64,000 nt of DNA from Rhodococcus sp. AW25M09 (GCF_000333955.1 NZ_CAPS01000144.1:1-64000), one strand, 5' to 3'. Positions 16,676-25,249 are shown, counted from the first letter of the stretch. Notes: generated by a model not told the origin, from the letters alone. Numbers and translations: made by a program.

Positions 16676-17532
16676 GTCAGCGCCTCCATTACTGCTAGCG
16701 CCTCGTCCCGGTGCTCACGAAGGTGGGCACGCCAGTCGAGCTCGTTCGGCTCGTCGCCGGCGAGGAGGGTCCGCTTGAATCTAGTGCGAACCAGGCCGTG
16801 CCCGATCGCTGTACGCCCGCCGATGGTTCCGGATTCTACGAAGGCGTCAACGACGTCGGCGAAGAACGCCGCGTCCAGATCGGTCGCGCGATCGAGACGC
16901 AGGAAGGACTCGAATCGTGTACCAGCAGGCAGTGTTTCGATCTCGTATCGCATCAAGGAACTGCCCTCGACCGAGGCTTCGTCGGTTCGGGCGACTGTGG
17001 GAAAGTCATGATCGGTGGAATCGTCGAACCGGCTGTACCGTTCGAGAGCCATCGTGTCGAATTGGCTCAGGACAGCACGGTCTGGTGCGGGCCGGGTCAT
17101 GAGGTGGTCGGTTTCGAGGACGTGTGGGATGACTTTCCCCACGCGGAGACAGCCGTCGATCATCCGCCCGCCACCGCTGCCTCCGAACACGCTGATCTGG
17201 GGGTTCAATGCCCGAAGCCGATGGAGCCGTTCGCCGGACAGTGGCTCTCCGGTGACCTTGGTCAGGCTGCCCCCGTTCCGGAGTGTGTGTGCCGCGGACA
17301 AGCTGAGAAGCCCTTCGTATGCCAGGGCGTCCCGCAACAACTCCTCACCGATTCGGCGGAGCGCGCCTCGGAAGGAGTTGCCCGACACTATCGGCACCAA
17401 GGCCGCGGACCCGTTGGGCTGCAGTATCTTTTCGCGACGGAACAAGGTGGTTGTGGTAGCGCTGTGTTCACCGCGGTGCGAGATCGCCGAGACCGCTGTG
17501 ATGTCGAGCTGCCAGCGCAGGGTTGAGGTCAC
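16672..17532 (-). CDS. csf2: Csf2, Cas7-like backbone subunit of type IV-B CRISPR-Cas
   Basis: The protein has 286 residues. RAMP/Cas7 hallmarks are present: an N-terminal strand LRWQLDITAVSAISH, then IVSGNSFRGALRRIGEEL (about residues 48-65, the Cas7-like core helix after a Gly turn) and a C-terminal glycine-rich loop, GTIGGRTAIGHGLV (about 234-247). These match Csf2 and Csm3/Cmr4-like proteins. In type IV complexes Csf2 polymerises along the RNA. Its ATG overlaps the cas11 stop and its stop overlaps csf3. It is the most confidently recognised member of the locus. Confidence 0.85.
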   Translation of the reverse strand: MTSTLRWQLDITAVSAISHRGEHSATTTTLFRREKILQPNGSAALVPIVSGNSFRGALRRIGEELLRDALAYEGLLSLSAAHTLRNGGSLTKVTGEPLSGERLHRLRALNPQISVFGGSGGGRMIDGCLRVGKVIPHVLETDHLMTRPAPDRAVLSQFDTMALERYSRFDDSTDHDFPTVARTDEASVEGSSLMRYEIETLPAGTRFESFLRLDRATDLDAAFFADVVDAFVESGTIGGRTAIGHGLVRTRFKRTLLAGDEPNELDWRAHLREHRDEALAVMEALT

Positions 17533-17978
17533 TTCTGCCTCCTGGGCGATGTCGCAGCCTTCGTGGTGGACCGGAGCGCTTGAACAGCCTCTGCCACGAT
17601 TCGCGTTCGGAGAACGAGAGCAGTGGTGTTTTCCCGCAACAAGGTCAGAACCGGGATCGAGTCCTCGCGCAAGAGGACCGATAGTTCGAGGCGCTGTTCC
17701 TTCGTCGACGGCGCTGACTCGAGATCAGTCGCCACGGTGCTCCACCAACGATCGAGGTCGGCTCCACCGGTGTAGGTCGCGACCCGAACTCGGTCTGGCA
17801 GATGATGGTCCCAGTACAACTCCCTTCGGCGGCCCACCCACCCGGTATCCCAGTTGATCCCGTAGTGCAGGAGCAGCAACAGTCGTTCAGCTGTGGCCGC
17901 AGCGCCTGTGACCGGCGGCAGAAAGTTCGCTGCGTTCAACCAGGTTTGGGTCGGCGTCGCAGCTCGGGTAGGCGTCAT
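17529..17978 (-). CDS. cas11: Cas11-like small subunit of type IV-B CRISPR-Cas
   Basis: The protein has 149 residues, starting at the ATG at 17978, which overlaps the csf1 stop. It is alpha-helical throughout (AAATAERLLLLLHYGINWDTG and later repeated helices), as expected of a Cas11 small subunit; such proteins have little sequence identity. The position between csf1 and csf2 is that seen in type IV-B loci of actinobacterial plasmids, where a Cas11-like helical protein joins the Csf2 filament. The basic C-terminus (STTKAATSPRRQK) may touch RNA. Confidence 0.7.
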   Translation of the reverse strand: MTPTRAATPTQTWLNAANFLPPVTGAAATAERLLLLLHYGINWDTGWVGRRRELYWDHHLPDRVRVATYTGGADLDRWWSTVATDLESAPSTKEQRLELSVLLREDSIPVLTLLRENTTALVLRTRIVAEAVQALRSTTKAATSPRRQK

Positions 17979-18664
17979 GCCGCCCCCCTTTTGGACGTTG
18001 AGGCCGTCGCCGCGAGGTCGAGATACACAGTCCGCTCCCGCCAGGGGCCAAGGCGGTCCCAATCCGCGAATACCGACGACCACGCACGATGCGGAATGGC
18101 CTTCAAGGTGCCGAATGCTGGCGCTGCGCGCGCAAGAGCTGTCACGGAAAACCCGCGCCGTCGCAATCGGACGACTGCACTCAAGCGTTCCGCGTCGTAC
18201 TCGGTCCACGGAAGCGCAACGTCATCGACTGCTACGCGGCCCCACAGAGCATGAGGGAGAACATGCTTACGCCCGGGACGTAACGGGACCACGACGGCAG
18301 AAGTTGAAGAGATTGCCGTTCCGAGAACGCTACGCAAGCGGGTCTTGGACAATTTGGTCGCGCACGGAGGGTCACTGGTGACCAGCATGAGATCCGAGCG
18401 AAGTGCCGTGGTCGAGTACACCCAGACGCAGACGCGGCACATCGTGGGAGCTGCGACATCCACCCACCCGTCGAACCCTGTGAACGTTCTCGACACAGTC
18501 TCACGCACTCGCCGGCCGGCACCTTCTGTCGCGCGCCCGCACCTCGCGCACGCGGTGTCACCCGGAACCCCGGCCGACACCCACGAAACCGGGGATCCTG
18601 TTGCGGCGACGTAGGCAGTCGTCACAACATCGAGTAACGCACTGCCCCTTGATAGTTCGACCAT
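17975..18664 (-). CDS. csf1: Csf1, zinc-finger large-subunit-like protein of type IV-B CRISPR-Cas
   Basis: The protein has 229 residues. Two CxxC pairs, CARC (residues 39-42) and CRVC (76-79), separated by 33 residues, form the zinc finger that defines the small Cas8-like Csf1. A basic, beta-rich C-terminal domain follows (VVPLRPGRKHVLPHALWG, then RRRGFSVTALARAAP). It is the first gene of the csf operon. A GATATAGT box lies about 10 bp before the ATG and could be a -10 element with a very short leader. There is no Csf4/DinG helicase in the window, which places the locus in subtype IV-B rather than IV-A. Confidence 0.8.
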   Translation of the reverse strand: MVELSRGSALLDVVTTAYVAATGSPVSWVSAGVPGDTACARCGRATEGAGRRVRETVSRTFTGFDGWVDVAAPTMCRVCVWVYSTTALRSDLMLVTSDPPCATKLSKTRLRSVLGTAISSTSAVVVPLRPGRKHVLPHALWGRVAVDDVALPWTEYDAERLSAVVRLRRRGFSVTALARAAPAFGTLKAIPHRAWSSVFADWDRLGPWRERTVYLDLAATASTSKRGAA

Positions 18665-18728
18665 CTCTGCACTATATCGGTGCCCCCGGACACTACGGAC
18701 AGGCCAACTTTCGCCGACATGGTCCGAC

Positions 18729-20348
18729 TCACCAAGGAGTCGGACCGGATGTTGGCGCGTGCCGGCCGACGTTGGGAGGAAAGTCGTCGGCCAGCAAAGC
18801 GGCTAGCTCCACGAACGCGCGTTGCGCAGGCTTGCCCAGCAACTCGAGATCGATTGTGTCCCCTTCGGCGAGGTGGTCGTCGTACGGAACTACCTGCACG
18901 GCACGAGTCCGCTCGGCGAAGTACGACTCGAGCTGCTCGATATCCAGGGCCGTCGAGCCCTTCCGCGATTCGTTGATGACCACGACGGTGCGTTTGACCA
19001 GGTCATCGAAACCGTGTCGCGAGAGCCATTCGAGGGTCGCCCCCGCGCTGCGTGCCCCATCCTTGGCAGCGGACGAGACCAGGACCAACGCGTCGGCTTC
19101 TTTGAGTACTCCCGCCATCGCCGAGTTCATCAGACCAGTGCCGCAATCGGTCAAGATGATGTTGTAGAACGATTCGAGGATGCGCAGTGCGGCGATGTAG
19201 TCGCGCTCGTTGAATGCTTCCGACACAGACGGATCACGTTCGCTTGCAAGCACTTCGAGCCTGCTTCGCGCCTGCGAGGTGTAGATTCGCACATCCGAGT
19301 AGCTGTGTACTGCTTTGTCTGCCAGTAGATCTCGAACTGTGCGGTCGCTGTCTCGGTGAATACGGTAGGCAAGAGTTCCGAAATCCGGATTGGCGTCGTA
19401 GGCAATGACGCGGTCACCACGCAGTGCGGCAAAGGTCGATCCGAGACCTGTTGTCGTCGTGGTCTTGCCGACCCCACCCTTCATCGACAGGACTGCGATC
19501 TTGTAGTTCCCTCGGACCGGTTGACGCACTCGCCGAGTGAGTTGTTCGTACTCGAGTTCGGCGGGCGACTGACCGGGATTAGCGGTGCCGAACGAGAGTC
19601 GGTAGAGCCATCGTCGCCAGCCCTTGCTCGGCGGCAATTGGGCACGTCGGATCAGTTCGATCTCATCGATCGACCGTGGCGACGCAGCAGGGGCAGCTGT
19701 CGGCACGGTCGCACGCTCCGGCGCTACGAATTGAACAGGCTGCGAGGTGAAGGGGCGACGAACTGTCACTGCCTGAGAGTCGGGGACGGCACTCTGCTCC
19801 GGGCGAGCCACCGGTGCTGAACTGCTGTTCGACTCGTCACCGAGCCACTCCTTGGCGGACTGCGCGGATCCACTCTGCGCTCGGCGTGCCGGCTCAGACG
19901 ATGCCCGGTCCGGTATGGGCGGGTGATCATCGTCGGCTCGTGGCGGCCACGGGATCCTCGCGGACCGGAGAGCATCTGTGTCTGCCTGCCTCTGGGTCGA
20001 GGTGTTGGGCACGTCGTTTAGCCGGTCATTCGGTGCGAGTTCTGATGCGACATCAGGTGCGTTTTTTGATGGGTTTTTGGACGCACTTTCTTGCACCCCT
20101 TCATCCGCGTTGTCGGATGCGATTCGAGGTGCGTCGATTGGCACGAACTCACTGGCTGGGGGGAGTTCCCGGTCTGCCGACTGCCCGCCAGAGCGGTGGA
20201 CGGGGGCTTGATCCTGCCCAGTGGGGCGATCTCCTGACTGCACTTCCGGGCCAGAGGCGACCGGCTCCTCGGTCGATTTGTGCGCCGCCGACGGATCGAC
20301 TACCCACCGGGGCAGCGCGCTGCCTGTATCGGACTCTGCGGGACTCAT
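18729..20348 (-). CDS. ParA/MinD-like ATPase with long disordered N-terminus
   Basis: The protein has about 539 residues from the ATG at 20348 (AAGAGG upstream; ATG 20375 is the alternative). The first ~270 residues are Pro/Ser/Ala/Asp-rich and probably unstructured. The C-terminal ~250 residues form a deviant-Walker ATPase, with SMKGGVGKTTTTTGLG, YDANPDFGTLAYRI (signature Asp) and DCGTGLMNSAM. This is close to MinD/ParA proteins linked to actinobacterial secretion or partition. It lies 64 bp upstream of csf1 on the same strand and divergent from the cysH-like gene. No ParB or centromere repeats were seen, so classical plasmid partition is not shown. Confidence 0.8.
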   Translation of the reverse strand: MSPAESDTGSALPRWVVDPSAAHKSTEEPVASGPEVQSGDRPTGQDQAPVHRSGGQSADRELPPASEFVPIDAPRIASDNADEGVQESASKNPSKNAPDVASELAPNDRLNDVPNTSTQRQADTDALRSARIPWPPRADDDHPPIPDRASSEPARRAQSGSAQSAKEWLGDESNSSSAPVARPEQSAVPDSQAVTVRRPFTSQPVQFVAPERATVPTAAPAASPRSIDEIELIRRAQLPPSKGWRRWLYRLSFGTANPGQSPAELEYEQLTRRVRQPVRGNYKIAVLSMKGGVGKTTTTTGLGSTFAALRGDRVIAYDANPDFGTLAYRIHRDSDRTVRDLLADKAVHSYSDVRIYTSQARSRLEVLASERDPSVSEAFNERDYIAALRILESFYNIILTDCGTGLMNSAMAGVLKEADALVLVSSAAKDGARSAGATLEWLSRHGFDDLVKRTVVVINESRKGSTALDIEQLESYFAERTRAVQVVPYDDHLAEGDTIDLELLGKPAQRAFVELAALLADDFPPNVGRHAPTSGPTPW

Positions 20349-20375
20349 CGGTCGCCACCTCTTCCTCTTACTCAT

Positions 20376-20536
20376 TCAACGGACGATATCCGGGCGAACA
20401 TAACACCGACACCGGACACCTCGAACACCCCAAAAAACTGCACCGGAGGCGACCGCATTGAAGCGGGCGTTCACCCGTTTTGTGCCGAAGCGGCTGAGTA
20501 GTCGAGGTTGAAACTGTCCATGTTCCGACTATCGTT
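20376..20536. promoter_or_regulatory. divergent promoter region between ParA-like and CysH-like genes
   Basis: This 161-bp region lies between the divergent gene starts. No canonical operator is obvious. The GTG of the cysH-like gene has no good Shine-Dalgarno sequence, so a leaderless or short-leader transcript is possible. The region would be expected to hold promoters for both directions. Confidence 0.35.
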
Positions 20537-21403
20537 GTGGCGGTGCGCAGCAACGATTTCGACGGTCTCGATCTCACTCACTTACGGTCCCTTCGATCCC
20601 CGCGGCATAACATTTCGGCGATCATCGACCGTGTCGGAGAACACCTCGATAAATTCGACGGCTATGTCGCATTCAGTGGCGGAAAGGACTCGGTGGTTGC
20701 TGTTGATCTGGCCCGCCAGGCCGATCCAGATGTCCCGGTGGCATTTTTCGATTCCGGCCTCGAATATCCCGAGACCTACGCCTACGTCGAGCAGATTGCG
20801 ACGAAGCTGGGACTGGACTTGCATATCATTCGCGCTGAACCATCACTGCTGACGGTAATGGCCCGGACCGGGGAATGGGACCATCGCGGCATCCCATCGG
20901 CTCACGTGCCCGTACAAGGGTTCGAGACCTTGATCGCGCAGCCGGCCCGAACAGCACATGCCACGTTCGGCGACGGAGAAGTCTGGGGTGTGCGGGCAGA
21001 TGAATCCAGGAAAGGGACCGGCAGGTGGTCGATGTACTACTCGGCTCTCGCACGTGAGATCCGCGAACGCTGCCAGGGCACGAGCTGCTGCAGCAGCAGA
21101 GCCGAGCAGCGTCTACACCACGGGGGAACGATTCGACGCGCCGATGGAACCGTGGCGTACGGGCCAGTGTGGGATTGGTCGGCGGCTGATGTTCTCGCGT
21201 ATTCGCACCGGCACCAGCTGCCGACCAACCCTGTCTACGCCAAGCTGGCCGCCTTGGGCGCACCTGCAGCGAACCTACGCGTGTCGCACATTCTCGACGG
21301 GAATTTCCTCGAATCGGGCAAGATCACTCGCCTCCGTCGCGGTTGGCCAAGCTTGTTCGAGGAGATCGCCGCAGCGCTCCCTCGAATACGCGAATTCGTG
21401 TAG
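20537..21403 (+). CDS. CysH-like PP-loop protein associated with type IV-B CRISPR
   Basis: The protein has 288 residues. The PP-loop SGGKDS is at residues 47-52, followed by FFDSGLEYPETY and IPSAHVPVQGFE, as in adenylyl-sulfate reductase-like proteins. It has only three cysteines (C179, C184, C185), so it lacks both the paired CC...CxxC iron-sulfur ligands and the C-terminal catalytic ECG(I/L)H of assimilatory CysH. Type IV-B loci are known to travel with such a cysH-like gene of unknown role. GTG start at 20537. It is divergent from the ParA-like gene and followed by a strong terminator. Confidence 0.85.
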   Translation: MAVRSNDFDGLDLTHLRSLRSPRHNISAIIDRVGEHLDKFDGYVAFSGGKDSVVAVDLARQADPDVPVAFFDSGLEYPETYAYVEQIATKLGLDLHIIRAEPSLLTVMARTGEWDHRGIPSAHVPVQGFETLIAQPARTAHATFGDGEVWGVRADESRKGTGRWSMYYSALAREIRERCQGTSCCSSRAEQRLHHGGTIRRADGTVAYGPVWDWSAADVLAYSHRHQLPTNPVYAKLAALGAPAANLRVSHILDGNFLESGKITRLRRGWPSLFEEIAAALPRIREFV

Positions 21404-21459
21404 ATCGCCATATCGACTGTGCGCGTGTAGTATTGCCGACACTGAGATTGCACAGGGTG

Positions 21460-21499
21460 AGTCGGAGGCACACCACACGGTGGCCTCCGACTATTTTTT
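21460..21499. terminator. rho-independent terminator after the cysH-like gene
   Basis: A 10-bp perfect stem, AGTCGGAGGC / GCCTCCGACT, is followed by A and TTTTTT. The loop contains a further CAC.../GTG pairing. It separates the convergent cysH-like gene and the gene ending at 21544. Confidence 0.85.
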
Positions 21500-21543
21500 G
21501 CGTCGAGCCAGAGCCAGGAGATCTCACATCGGCCGATCGGCGG

Positions 21544-22314
21544 TCAGATCACTCTCACCTGCGTCGGGTCACGTTTGTCGGAGAGGTGCCAGAAGAACTG
21601 CGTCCGCAGTTCACGCCACCTCGTGATGATCTCATCCAACCGCTCCTGCGACTGTGGGTGCGCTAGCTCAGCTGTGGCCTCGCTCAGCCACGGTACGAAG
21701 TGCCGCTCCGCCTCGCGTCCTCGCGCCGAGCTCGACATAAAACCCTCGAGGCCCGCGCCCGCCAGATCTGCTCGAAGCAGTCGCACCAACTGGCGCTGAG
21801 TGATCGTCCTCGGCTCATCGGACAGCGACGGGCTCTGCTCGGCGGCCTTCCTCCGATGCTTCAGCTCGTACTCGCACCGATGAGAGGCTGCATCGATCAC
21901 CGCAAGAGCTGTATCGGTGTCGATACCATCGGGCAAACGTGCAATGACCTGTGCTACTTGCGCTTCGATGGGTGCCCAACCTTGATGATCACTCGACCGA
22001 TACCACCAGGTCATTACTGCCGCGTGATCCCATGCCGCCACCATTCTGCGCTCGAGCTTCGGCAACGCACCGACTGCATTGCCGATCGCAGACAGCTGAT
22101 CGCGGCAACGCGCCCGCGCTGCGTCCGCGAGTAACCGGTCATCGTCGCTGTCGGTGATCTCAGCGATACGCACCAATTCCTGCTGCTGAGCCAGCGCAAC
22201 TCGCGCCTGCGTCACCAACGCCGCGGTCTCGGTTCGCGCTGATTGCAGCGCGAACCGTGTTGACCGACGACGGGAAGGAGACCAGGGCACCCGAAGATTC
22301 ATCACGCTGTCCAT
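21544..22314 (-). CDS. hypothetical helical protein, about 256 aa
   Basis: Complete ORF, with alternative starts within the first six codons. The protein is long and helical with Arg/Gln/Ala-rich segments (LVTQARVALAQQQELVRIAE) and several Trp. No membrane span and no recognised domain. It is convergent with the cysH-like gene, and its start lies 43 bp from the left end of the IS5 element. It may be a plasmid core gene of unknown function. Confidence 0.55.
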   Translation of the reverse strand: MDSVMNLRVPWSPSRRRSTRFALQSARTETAALVTQARVALAQQQELVRIAEITDSDDDRLLADAARARCRDQLSAIGNAVGALPKLERRMVAAWDHAAVMTWWYRSSDHQGWAPIEAQVAQVIARLPDGIDTDTALAVIDAASHRCEYELKHRRKAAEQSPSLSDEPRTITQRQLVRLLRADLAGAGLEGFMSSSARGREAERHFVPWLSEATAELAHPQSQERLDEIITRWRELRTQFFWHLSDKRDPTQVRVI

Positions 22315-22357
22315 GATGCCAAAACCCTCGACTCAATTGCACGAGCTACATCGGCAC

Positions 22358-23312
22358 TAGGGCGTGTCTCCTAGATGTGAGTGTGGTTGTGCTCGAGAAT
22401 GTTTCTCGTGTCGAGATTGCAGATGTTCACCGATGAGCAGTGGGGCCTGATCGAACCGTTGTTGCCCTCGTCCGATGGTCTTCGAGGTCGGGCGTTCCGG
22501 AACAATCGGCTGGTGGTCGAGGGGATTGCTTACCGATATCGGGCGGGGGTGGCATGGCGTGATCTGCCCGCAGACTTCGGTCCGTGGCAGACGGTGTGGA
22601 AACGACACCGCCGCTATGCCGGTGACGGAACGTGGGATCGAGTGCTCGCGGCGTTGTTGAGCGCCGCCGATGCCCGCGGCGGGGTGGATGGGCAGGTGTC
22701 GGTGGATTCGACAATCAACCGAGCACATCAGCACGGCACGAATCTCGCTCGTTCCACAGGGGGATCTGTCGAATTACATGAATCTGCTTGCCGAGCCCGA
22801 TGATCACGGTATCGGTCGCTCTCGTGGTGGGTTGAGCACGAAGATTCATCACCTCACCGATGGGAACGGTCTGCCGTTGGTCGTTCTCATCGGTGCCGGG
22901 CAGGCGGGTGACAGTCCGATGTTTCCGATCTTGCTCTCGCACTTGCGGATCGAGCGGGCGGGGTCGGTACCGGCGCGTACTCGCCCGGATGCGGTGCTCG
23001 GTGACAAGGCGTATTCCTCGCGTGCAATCCGAGCGTTGCTGCGGTCGCGGCGGATCGAGGCAGTGATCTCCGAACCTCGCGATCAGCAGGGCCATCGGCG
23101 TAATCGGGGCAGCGGTGGTGGTCGGCCTCCGAAGTTCGATGCGCAGAAATACAAAGGCCGCAATGTAGTCGAGCGTTCCTTCAATGCCGTCAAACAGTGG
23201 CGGGGGCTTGCCACCCGGTACGACAAATTGGCGCTGACGTACCGGGCGGGCGCGCTCCTACATGCGATTTTCCTGTGGTCGCGCCACATCACCCTTTAGG
23301 AGACACGCCCTA
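22358..23312 (+). mobile_element. IS5-family insertion sequence
   Basis: Perfect 15-bp terminal inverted repeats AGGGCGTGTCTCCTA (22359-22373) and its complement (23297-23311) bound a single transposase region. TA flanks both GGGCGT ends and could be the target duplication. The transposase is in two overlapping frames. The size (~0.95 kb) and organisation fit the IS427 subgroup, in which frameshifted transposases are common. Confidence 0.85.
22399..23299 (+). CDS. IS5-family DDE transposase in two frames
   Basis: The first frame encodes FTDEQWGLIEPLLPSSDG and VWKRHRRYAGDGTWDRVL, then VDSTINRAHQHG with the first catalytic Asp, and stops at 22803. The next frame, open from before 22670, continues DDHGIGRSRGGLSTKIH, VLGDKAYSSRAIR with the second Asp, and NVVERSFNAVKQWRGLATRYDK with the catalytic Glu and Arg/Lys. 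Each motif is intact, and the switch from frame 1 to frame 2 happens around 22740-22803. This is either a programmed frameshift or an inactivating mutation. The upstream GTG at 22381 is a possible earlier start. Confidence 0.8.
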
Positions 23313-23835
23313 GGCCACAAAGTGCGGTTCCCCTTGGTCAGAGCACGAAACGAAGTACGCGGACGTCGTGGTCCGGAAACCCGAAGCCCCCGCCGTCAGC
23401 CGGGGGGTCGTACGCCCCAGGCCGATCGCACCAGAGCCGGAATCATCGGCTAGGTTGCGCCGCGTCGGCGGGACACCACTGGCGATCTAGCCGAAGAAAC
23501 CCTTTGCCGTTTCCGATCGGTATCTGGAAGCTCAGACAGCAAATCCACTGTCCGCGTGCTGTTTTCGCCCACGCATGAAGAAGACCGGGCGATTTTACGT
23601 CCATCGAGAGGCCTTCGGACCTCTCGCCTGTCCGTCACTGTTGCTGGAGCGTGACCGTTCAGGATGAAGTCGTCGTCCAACCGACCGATCTCCGATCGAG
23701 CGCACGACGGGCAATCGAAATGGTCCTGAGCTTGACCTACGGGGACCGCACCTACCTCCAAACCGAGTACTCATCCTGGCCGTTGCCGCGGAGGCGTGGG
23801 GATGTCGGGTTCGGTGCTGTTGATCCGCCGAAACT
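23313..23835. other. gene-poor region after IS5
   Basis: No confident gene. A plus-strand frame just right of the IS (TKCGSPWSEHETKYADVVVR, ending in TAG 23487-23489) has coding-like composition and may be the tail of a gene. The second half holds repeat copy A (23626-23679). Confidence 0.3.
23626..23679. repeat. dispersed repeat, copy A
   Basis: About 54 bp, nearly identical to copy B at 46377-46431 and partly matched by copy C at 34501-34545. The shared core includes CCGTCACTGTTGCTGGAGCG (20 of 20 bases in A and B). It is preceded by a hairpin, GAGAGGCCTTCGGACCTCTC, at 23607-23626. It is probably the end of an insertion sequence or a small non-autonomous element. Confidence 0.6.
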
Positions 23836-24930
23836 ATGCTCGCCGTCATGTCGTACGACAGCTTAAGGGCGAGGATCGAAAGAGTTGCTGAGATTGCAAC
23901 CAACCTGACCAATGATCCGAATGCTCCGAAGTATCACCACGTGGTCCCTCAGTCCTACATCAGACGTTGGACCCCCGGCGGAAAAGGCGCGGTACGGTCC
24001 GTTCGGATCGACGATGGTCGCGGGAAGCTCGTGGGGCCCAGGAAGGTTGGCGGGGTAGAGCAATTCTATCGACTCGAAGCCGACGACATCGACCAGACCT
24101 CGACACCCCCGCTGGTCGTCGAGGTCCTACTGGAGGTGTTCGACAAGCTCGCCAAGGTTCGGATCGACGAACTCCTCGCAGCCGAGCCTGGACCTGTCAC
24201 CGACGTCGAGATGAAGCGCGATCTTGCGATGGTGGTTGCCGCGCAGATGAGCCGTGGCCAATCGTTTCGCCAGGAACAGCTCGATCTCCTCGAGTATGCA
24301 TCCCGGCAGGATCCGATCGAACACTCGAAGGTCGCAGCTCGTATATGGCTCTTGTCGACCGGCCAAAGCTTGGATGACGAGACGATTGAGGTTGCCGCAG
24401 CACAGATGCGCGAGAAGGACCGCCGATCGTTGATCAGCCAAGACCACAAGCCTCAGGCAATCCAGCTGATGATGCAAAATTTTACGAAGCTGATCGTTCC
24501 CTTGATCACGCGGAATTGGGCCGTCTACTGCACTCAAACGCCTCTGTTGACCAGTGACGACCCGGTCGTTGTTATCGGAGGTCCGTCCACTGATCGCCGT
24601 GTGAAGCCCGGTAACGCCAGTGCGGCCGTGTGGATCTACCCCATCGACCGTCATCGGCTTCTCGCGTTCTTTCGCCCGGGCATCTCGCCGCAGCTCCCCT
24701 TCGTTCTCGACGCGGTCGAGACCTACGAGATCAATCAGGAGATCGTCGCTGCCGCCTACGAAAAGATCTTCGAGCATCCCGACGACGACATCGCGAGCAC
24801 CATCACAGTGCCTCCGTGGCCGGTCGTTCCCCGCGCCGAGACAGTGGTCGAGCTGTCACGTCGTCCGACCCGGTGGTTCGAGAGCGCGGAGCTGCCGGCT
24901 GCACCGGTGTCCCGTTGGTATCAACGCTGA
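23836..24930 (+). CDS. DUF4238 family protein
   Basis: The protein has 364 residues (an alternative ATG lies at 23848). Near the N-terminus it carries the DUF4238 hallmark YHHVVPQSYIRRWT (about residues 33-46). PLLTSDDPVVVIGG follows in the middle, with WIYPIDRHRLLAFF after it. These proteins are soluble, about 300-400 aa, and frequent in genomic islands; function is unknown, with a nuclease-like or defence role sometimes suggested. It stands alone between an IS5 element and gene debris, so it may have come in as cargo. Confidence 0.8.
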   Translation: MLAVMSYDSLRARIERVAEIATNLTNDPNAPKYHHVVPQSYIRRWTPGGKGAVRSVRIDDGRGKLVGPRKVGGVEQFYRLEADDIDQTSTPPLVVEVLLEVFDKLAKVRIDELLAAEPGPVTDVEMKRDLAMVVAAQMSRGQSFRQEQLDLLEYASRQDPIEHSKVAARIWLLSTGQSLDDETIEVAAAQMREKDRRSLISQDHKPQAIQLMMQNFTKLIVPLITRNWAVYCTQTPLLTSDDPVVVIGGPSTDRRVKPGNASAAVWIYPIDRHRLLAFFRPGISPQLPFVLDAVETYEINQEIVAAAYEKIFEHPDDDIASTITVPPWPVVPRAETVVELSRRPTRWFESAELPAAPVSRWYQR

Positions 24931-25006
24931 TTCAATGACCCCTGCCGCGGTAGACAACGTGCATCCGTATCACTTGGGGACGTGTCGTTAATCCATTTCA
25001 AAACGG

Positions 25007-25249
25007 TCAATTGGGTTGTTGGTCTGCAGGTGTCGTGCTGGCGTTGTAGAAAGCCCGCGCGGTGTCGATTGCGGCACGGGCGGGTCCGGTGGTGTGGGCG
25101 ATATTGAGCGGCGGCGTCCACTGCGCGATGACAGTGGCTTCGACCGCGTCCGGTGATGAGTGTTGGCACCAGCTCAGTTGTAAGTGTGTGTGCATCCATT
25201 CGGTCAGGTGAATCTCATCGGGGCTGGCTTTGCCGTGCGCCCGCTAGCC
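25007..25249 (-). pseudogene. C-terminal remnant of a GIY-YIG-like protein
   Basis: The frame reads AHGKASPDEIHLTEWMHTHL, then a segment ending TPPLNIAHTTGPARAAIDTA, and stops at 25007. The pattern (LTEWM.HHL, PPLN, then a short helix) is the end of GIY-YIG domain proteins. An in-frame TAG (25242-25244) lies just upstream and the N-terminal catalytic GIY...YIG part is absent. It was probably truncated by the rearrangements around the IS21 element. Confidence 0.5.

Noticed and set aside
18729-20348. ParA-like gene as proof of a classical partition locus
   Set aside because: No parB-like gene or clustered parS repeats were seen next to it, and it is linked to csf1.
15300-20536. CRISPR array near the csf genes
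   Set aside because: Read through for regularly spaced repeats of 25-40 bp in this stretch; none seen. Only short inverted repeats and gene sequence are present.
20537-21403. Sulfate assimilation function for the CysH-like gene
   Set aside because: Lacks the iron-sulfur ligands and catalytic cysteine motif and has no sulfate-pathway neighbours.
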